A DNA stretch of 26,128 nucleotides from Ignavibacteriales bacterium (GTDB lineage: Bacteria; Bacteroidota; Ignavibacteria; Ignavibacteriales; Melioribacteraceae), in contig JAGVBL010000342.1 in the NCBI GenBank assembly GCA_020059785.1, positions 1 to 26,128 on the forward strand. The letters run 5' to 3'. The notes beneath the pieces are model-generated. The model saw only the letters and a list, made by a program, of their open reading frames with translations, had not been told where the DNA came from and made no database searches. Shown in pieces: positions 24,162 to 26,128 of the stretch. Numbering within the stretch: position 1 is the first letter of the stretch; each line of letters starts with the position of its first letter. The position numbers and the translations under genes were made by a program.

Positions 24162-25180
24162 AAAAGATTCTTTCGCTTAATAAAAATTTTATCGCTTTGA
24201 TTTTTTCTTAATGCAACTGTTGTACCTCTAACTTCGTAAGCTGTAGGATCTCCACTCAAACTTTTCAATCTTGCTTTTATTACTGTACCGGGAACAATAC
24301 CAAAATCAAGCAGTCTTCTTCTCTGCTGCCCCCGTAATGACTTTGAAAGTCCCACAATAACTGCTTCTTCACCAACCGGAATATTCGATAATGTATCACG
24401 ACTTTCGATCAGTTCCTCACTATCACCTATTGGAACTACCTGTATGTTGAATGAAAGAATTGGACTAATATTTAATTCTTCGCCCTCACATTCAATTCTG
24501 ATATTAGTAGTATTTTTTTCAATAAGCCTAATAATCATGCCTGGAGATAGACCAAGAGAAGTTAATTTCGAAAAAACTTCCAACGGTTGATCTTCTATAT
24601 GATAAATTTTTGCAATATCTCCTTCCTTAAGATCCGTTAATTCTATCCCTTTCTGTTCTGGTATTTCAACATTTTCAGTAGGAATTGGATCTCCATGAGG
24701 ATCTTTAAGAGGGTTACCTAATTTTGCCGCTAACCGGTTTACTTCATCATCTGTCAATTTGTGTTCTTCGAGCTCTGCTAATATATGCCACTCTTCTTCC
24801 CTGATACTAGTATTATCGGCAAGATGTTTTTCCCAGAGTCGGTGAATTCTAATAATTTTTAACGCATAGGATTTTCCTTCCGGGGTCAAATGTATTTTAG
24901 TACCTATTCGCTTAACTAAACCCATTTCCTCAAGTTTAACAATTATTTTAGAAGAGTGCCCTTGTGAAGTTGAAAGGAATCCGCTTATGCTGATTAATGT
25001 GCAATCAGTTGAATTGTATTCACACTCGAAAAGGTGTTTAAGAGCATCCTCTAAAAGAATTTTTTCGTTATTGGCTTTTATTCTTCTCCATTTATTTAAT
25101 AATCCTTTTTCAGGATAGAAAATAAAAGCGAGTATTGAAATCGCAAGAAGCAAAATCACAACAATCAAATTATCGTTCAT
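24158..25180 (-). CDS. Membrane-anchored DtxR-like regulator fused to two FeoA domains
   Basis: The 340 residues combine a hydrophobic N-terminal helix (about 4-22), a winged helix (about 42-105), a DtxR-type metal/dimer domain (about 106-170) and two FeoA-like SH3 domains (about 180-252 and 264-338). DtxR metal-site positions are present as H113, E117, H132, E136, E139 and H140. E136 takes the place of DtxR C102, as in MntR-type proteins. DPHGDPIP at 160-167 is typical of the family. FeoA domains normally act on FeoB, so the protein may regulate transport directly, transcription, or both from the membrane. It follows the soluble DtxR gene by nine bases and overlaps the FeoB GTPase gene. AGAGGAA lies 12 bases before the ATG. 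Confidence 0.85.
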   Translation of the reverse strand: MNDNLIVVILLLAISILAFIFYPEKGLLNKWRRIKANNEKILLEDALKHLFECEYNSTDCTLISISGFLSTSQGHSSKIIVKLEEMGLVKRIGTKIHLTPEGKSYALKIIRIHRLWEKHLADNTSIREEEWHILAELEEHKLTDDEVNRLAAKLGNPLKDPHGDPIPTENVEIPEQKGIELTDLKEGDIAKIYHIEDQPLEVFSKLTSLGLSPGMIIRLIEKNTTNIRIECEGEELNISPILSFNIQVVPIGDSEELIESRDTLSNIPVGEEAVIVGLSKSLRGQQRRRLLDFGIVPGTVIKARLKSLSGDPTAYEVRGTTVALRKNQSDKIFIKRKNLL

Positions 25181-25189
25181 AATTTCTTA

Positions 25190-25855
25190 TTATTCCTCTA
25201 TTAATCTTACAAAAAGATTATCAGTAACTTTTTTACTAAGAGTTATATTTTTCTTTTTAAACATTACAGAAATTGAGTTGTCATAATTAACTTTATCTAC
25301 AATCTCCAATTTAGAACTTAATTTTAATCCGACTTTTTTCAGATAATTAATCAGTTCACTATCTCTGTCATTAACCCTAATTAATTCATATTTGTTATTA
25401 GTTTCTACCTCGGAAAGCAGAATAACATTTGGTATCTCCGGTATTGATCCATTTTTTTTGGGTATCGGATGTCCATGAGGATCAAAATCAGGATTACCCA
25501 GAAATTCATCTATTTTATCAATCAGAAAGTCCGAACTATAATGTTCAAGTTTTTCTGCTTCATCATGCACTTCGCTCCAATCCAATCCTAATACATTAAT
25601 TAAAAATAATTCCCATAATCTATGTCTTCGAATTATTTTTAAAGCTGCTTTCTCTCCATTAGGAGTTAACATGATTCCCTTATATTTTTTATACTTAACT
25701 AATCCTTCCTTAGATAATTTTTTTGCCATATCACTAATTGCTGAACTTGAAATTGAAAGATGATTTGCGATCCGTGAAGTTGATGCATTATTCTCCAATT
25801 CGGTACTATAGCTGAATATTGCTTTGAGGTAATTTTCTTTAGAAATAGTCGGCAT
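25190..25855 (-). CDS. DtxR/MntR-family metal-dependent transcriptional regulator
   Basis: It is probably an iron- or manganese-responsive repressor of this uptake operon. The 221 residues have a winged helix (about 5-72, with SKENYLKAIF at the start), a metal/dimer domain (about 73-135), and a C-terminal FeoA/SH3-like domain (about 143-221). Metal-site positions are H78, E82, H97, E101, E104 and H105. Glutamate at 101 replaces DtxR Cys102, as in MntR, but N8 replaces MntR Asp8 or DtxR Met10, so the metal cannot be named. The start ATG at 25855 lacks a ribosome-binding site, and the predicted leader is only about 12 bases. A palindrome overlapping the promoter suggests autoregulation. It is first of four intact genes and one broken gene. 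Confidence 0.92.
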   Translation of the reverse strand: MPTISKENYLKAIFSYSTELENNASTSRIANHLSISSSAISDMAKKLSKEGLVKYKKYKGIMLTPNGEKAALKIIRRHRLWELFLINVLGLDWSEVHDEAEKLEHYSSDFLIDKIDEFLGNPDFDPHGHPIPKKNGSIPEIPNVILLSEVETNNKYELIRVNDRDSELINYLKKVGLKLSSKLEIVDKVNYDNSISVMFKKKNITLSKKVTDNLFVRLIEE

Positions 25856-25871
25856 AAATTATTTTTTTGTA

Positions 25872-25902
25872 CAAAGTTAAGCTTGCTTAACAATTAAGTC
25901 AA
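25872..25902 (-). promoter_or_regulatory. Candidate promoter of the DtxR-Feo operon
   Basis: On the - strand TTGACT (25902-25897) is followed after 17 bases by TAACTT. TTG-N20-TAACTTTG (25879-25872) also fits the Bacteroidetes -33/-7 pattern. The start would fall near 25867, giving a leader of about a dozen bases, consistent with the missing ribosome-binding site. Confidence 0.5.
25876..25891. promoter_or_regulatory. Palindromic operator, probable DtxR-family site
   Basis: GTTAAGC-TT-GCTTAAC is a perfect 7-2-7 palindrome between and overlapping the candidate promoter elements. A further TTAAG half-site at 25894-25898 forms a second inverted pair with the CTTAA at 25886-25890. Binding here would block RNA polymerase, as expected for an autoregulated metal repressor. 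Confidence 0.55.
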
Positions 25903-26017
25903 GATTGTTTATAGAATTCCGAATATTTTGTTAAAATAGCCAATGTTAAATTTATATATCTCTTTATGTAAGAAAAAGTAAAATTCTTATCTTTCGTGTC
26001 AAATTTTAGGAGAATTA

Positions 26018-26128
26018 ATGCCCAATTTGCAAACAGATTTAATTTTAGAAGCATTAAGAACTGTAAATGATCCGGACTTAAACCGCGACCTTGTTTCATT
26101 AAACATGATAAAAGATATCAAGATTCAT
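26018..26128 (+). CDS. Mrp/ApbC-like iron-sulfur carrier ATPase, N-terminal fragment (3' end outside window)
   Basis: Only 37 codons are visible. They match the N-terminal DUF59/MIP18-like domain that precedes the P-loop ATPase in Mrp/ApbC proteins: ILEALRTVNDPDLNRDL, then VSLNMIKDIKI. The start ATG at 26018 follows AGGAGA (26008-26013) at good spacing. A stand-alone DUF59 protein (SufT-like) is the alternative until the downstream ATPase domain is seen. It is transcribed divergently from the DtxR-Feo operon across 162 bases, so metal control of both directions is possible. Confidence 0.75.
   Translation, partial: MPNLQTDLILEALRTVNDPDLNRDLVSLNMIKDIKIH

Noticed and set aside
25899..26099. Short - strand open frame in the divergent DtxR-mrp region
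   Set aside because: It overlaps the mrp start and the DtxR promoter, and its product has no recognisable features.
1..26128. CRISPR array, tRNA or rRNA genes, transposase or prophage genes
   Set aside because: No regularly spaced repeats, cloverleaf sequences, rRNA blocks or recombinase/phage proteins were recognised in reading the window.

Overview
The window is AT-rich (roughly one third G+C by eye), densely coded bacterial chromosome. Several traits point to a relative of the Ignavibacteria/Bacteroidetes-Chlorobi lineage: SpoIIE phosphatases with GAF and multi-TM sensor modules, a histidine kinase of the 'AHQLGTP' H-box type, TAnnTTTG promoter-like elements, and an rpsF-ssb-rpsR-rplI order. 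This placement is an inference from family resemblance, not a database result. TGA is used as a normal stop in several genes.

Layout. (1) 1-5742, + strand, housekeeping: the 3' end of a membrane pyrophosphatase gene, the S6-SSB-S18-L9 operon, then secD and secF, closed by a strong bidirectional terminator at 5763-5789. (2) 5814-14872, - strand: one apparent seven-gene operon. It reads ECF sigma factor, single-TM protein of unknown function, membrane GAF-SpoIIE phosphatase, STAS anti-anti-sigma protein, RsbW-like HATPase, GAF-GAF-SpoIIE phosphatase, and PDZ/multi-TM/GAF-SpoIIE phosphatase. A near-textbook ECF promoter (GGAAC, 16 bp, CGTC) lies just upstream of the sigma gene, placed so that its mRNA should be nearly or fully leaderless. 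(3) 15090-15428, +: a second STAS protein transcribed divergently from that operon. (4) 15435-15530: a MITE-like 96-bp element with perfect 16-bp inverted ends and TA borders. (5) 15575-21144, +: purA, an orphan histidine kinase, a 315-bp gap holding a terminator and a possible small RNA, a dCMP deaminase and polyphosphate kinase. (6) 21149-25855, -: an iron (or manganese) gene cluster with a DtxR/MntR-type regulator, a membrane-anchored DtxR-FeoA-FeoA protein, FeoB split into a GTPase gene and a membrane gene, and a decayed outer-membrane-type gene. It is headed by a palindrome set between candidate promoter elements. (7) 26018 to the end, +: the start of an Mrp/ApbC-like gene.

How the genes work together. 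Region 2 combines two regulatory systems that usually occur apart: an ECF sigma factor with an adjacent membrane protein, and a partner-switching module (kinase/anti-sigma, STAS antagonist, PP2C phosphatases). Three phosphatases with different sensor inputs (two membrane, one cytosolic) could converge on one or both STAS proteins, and the HATPase could gate the ECF sigma factor or another target. This is the most interesting system in the window. Region 6 is a self-contained metal-uptake operon with two DtxR-type proteins, one apparently tethered to the membrane.
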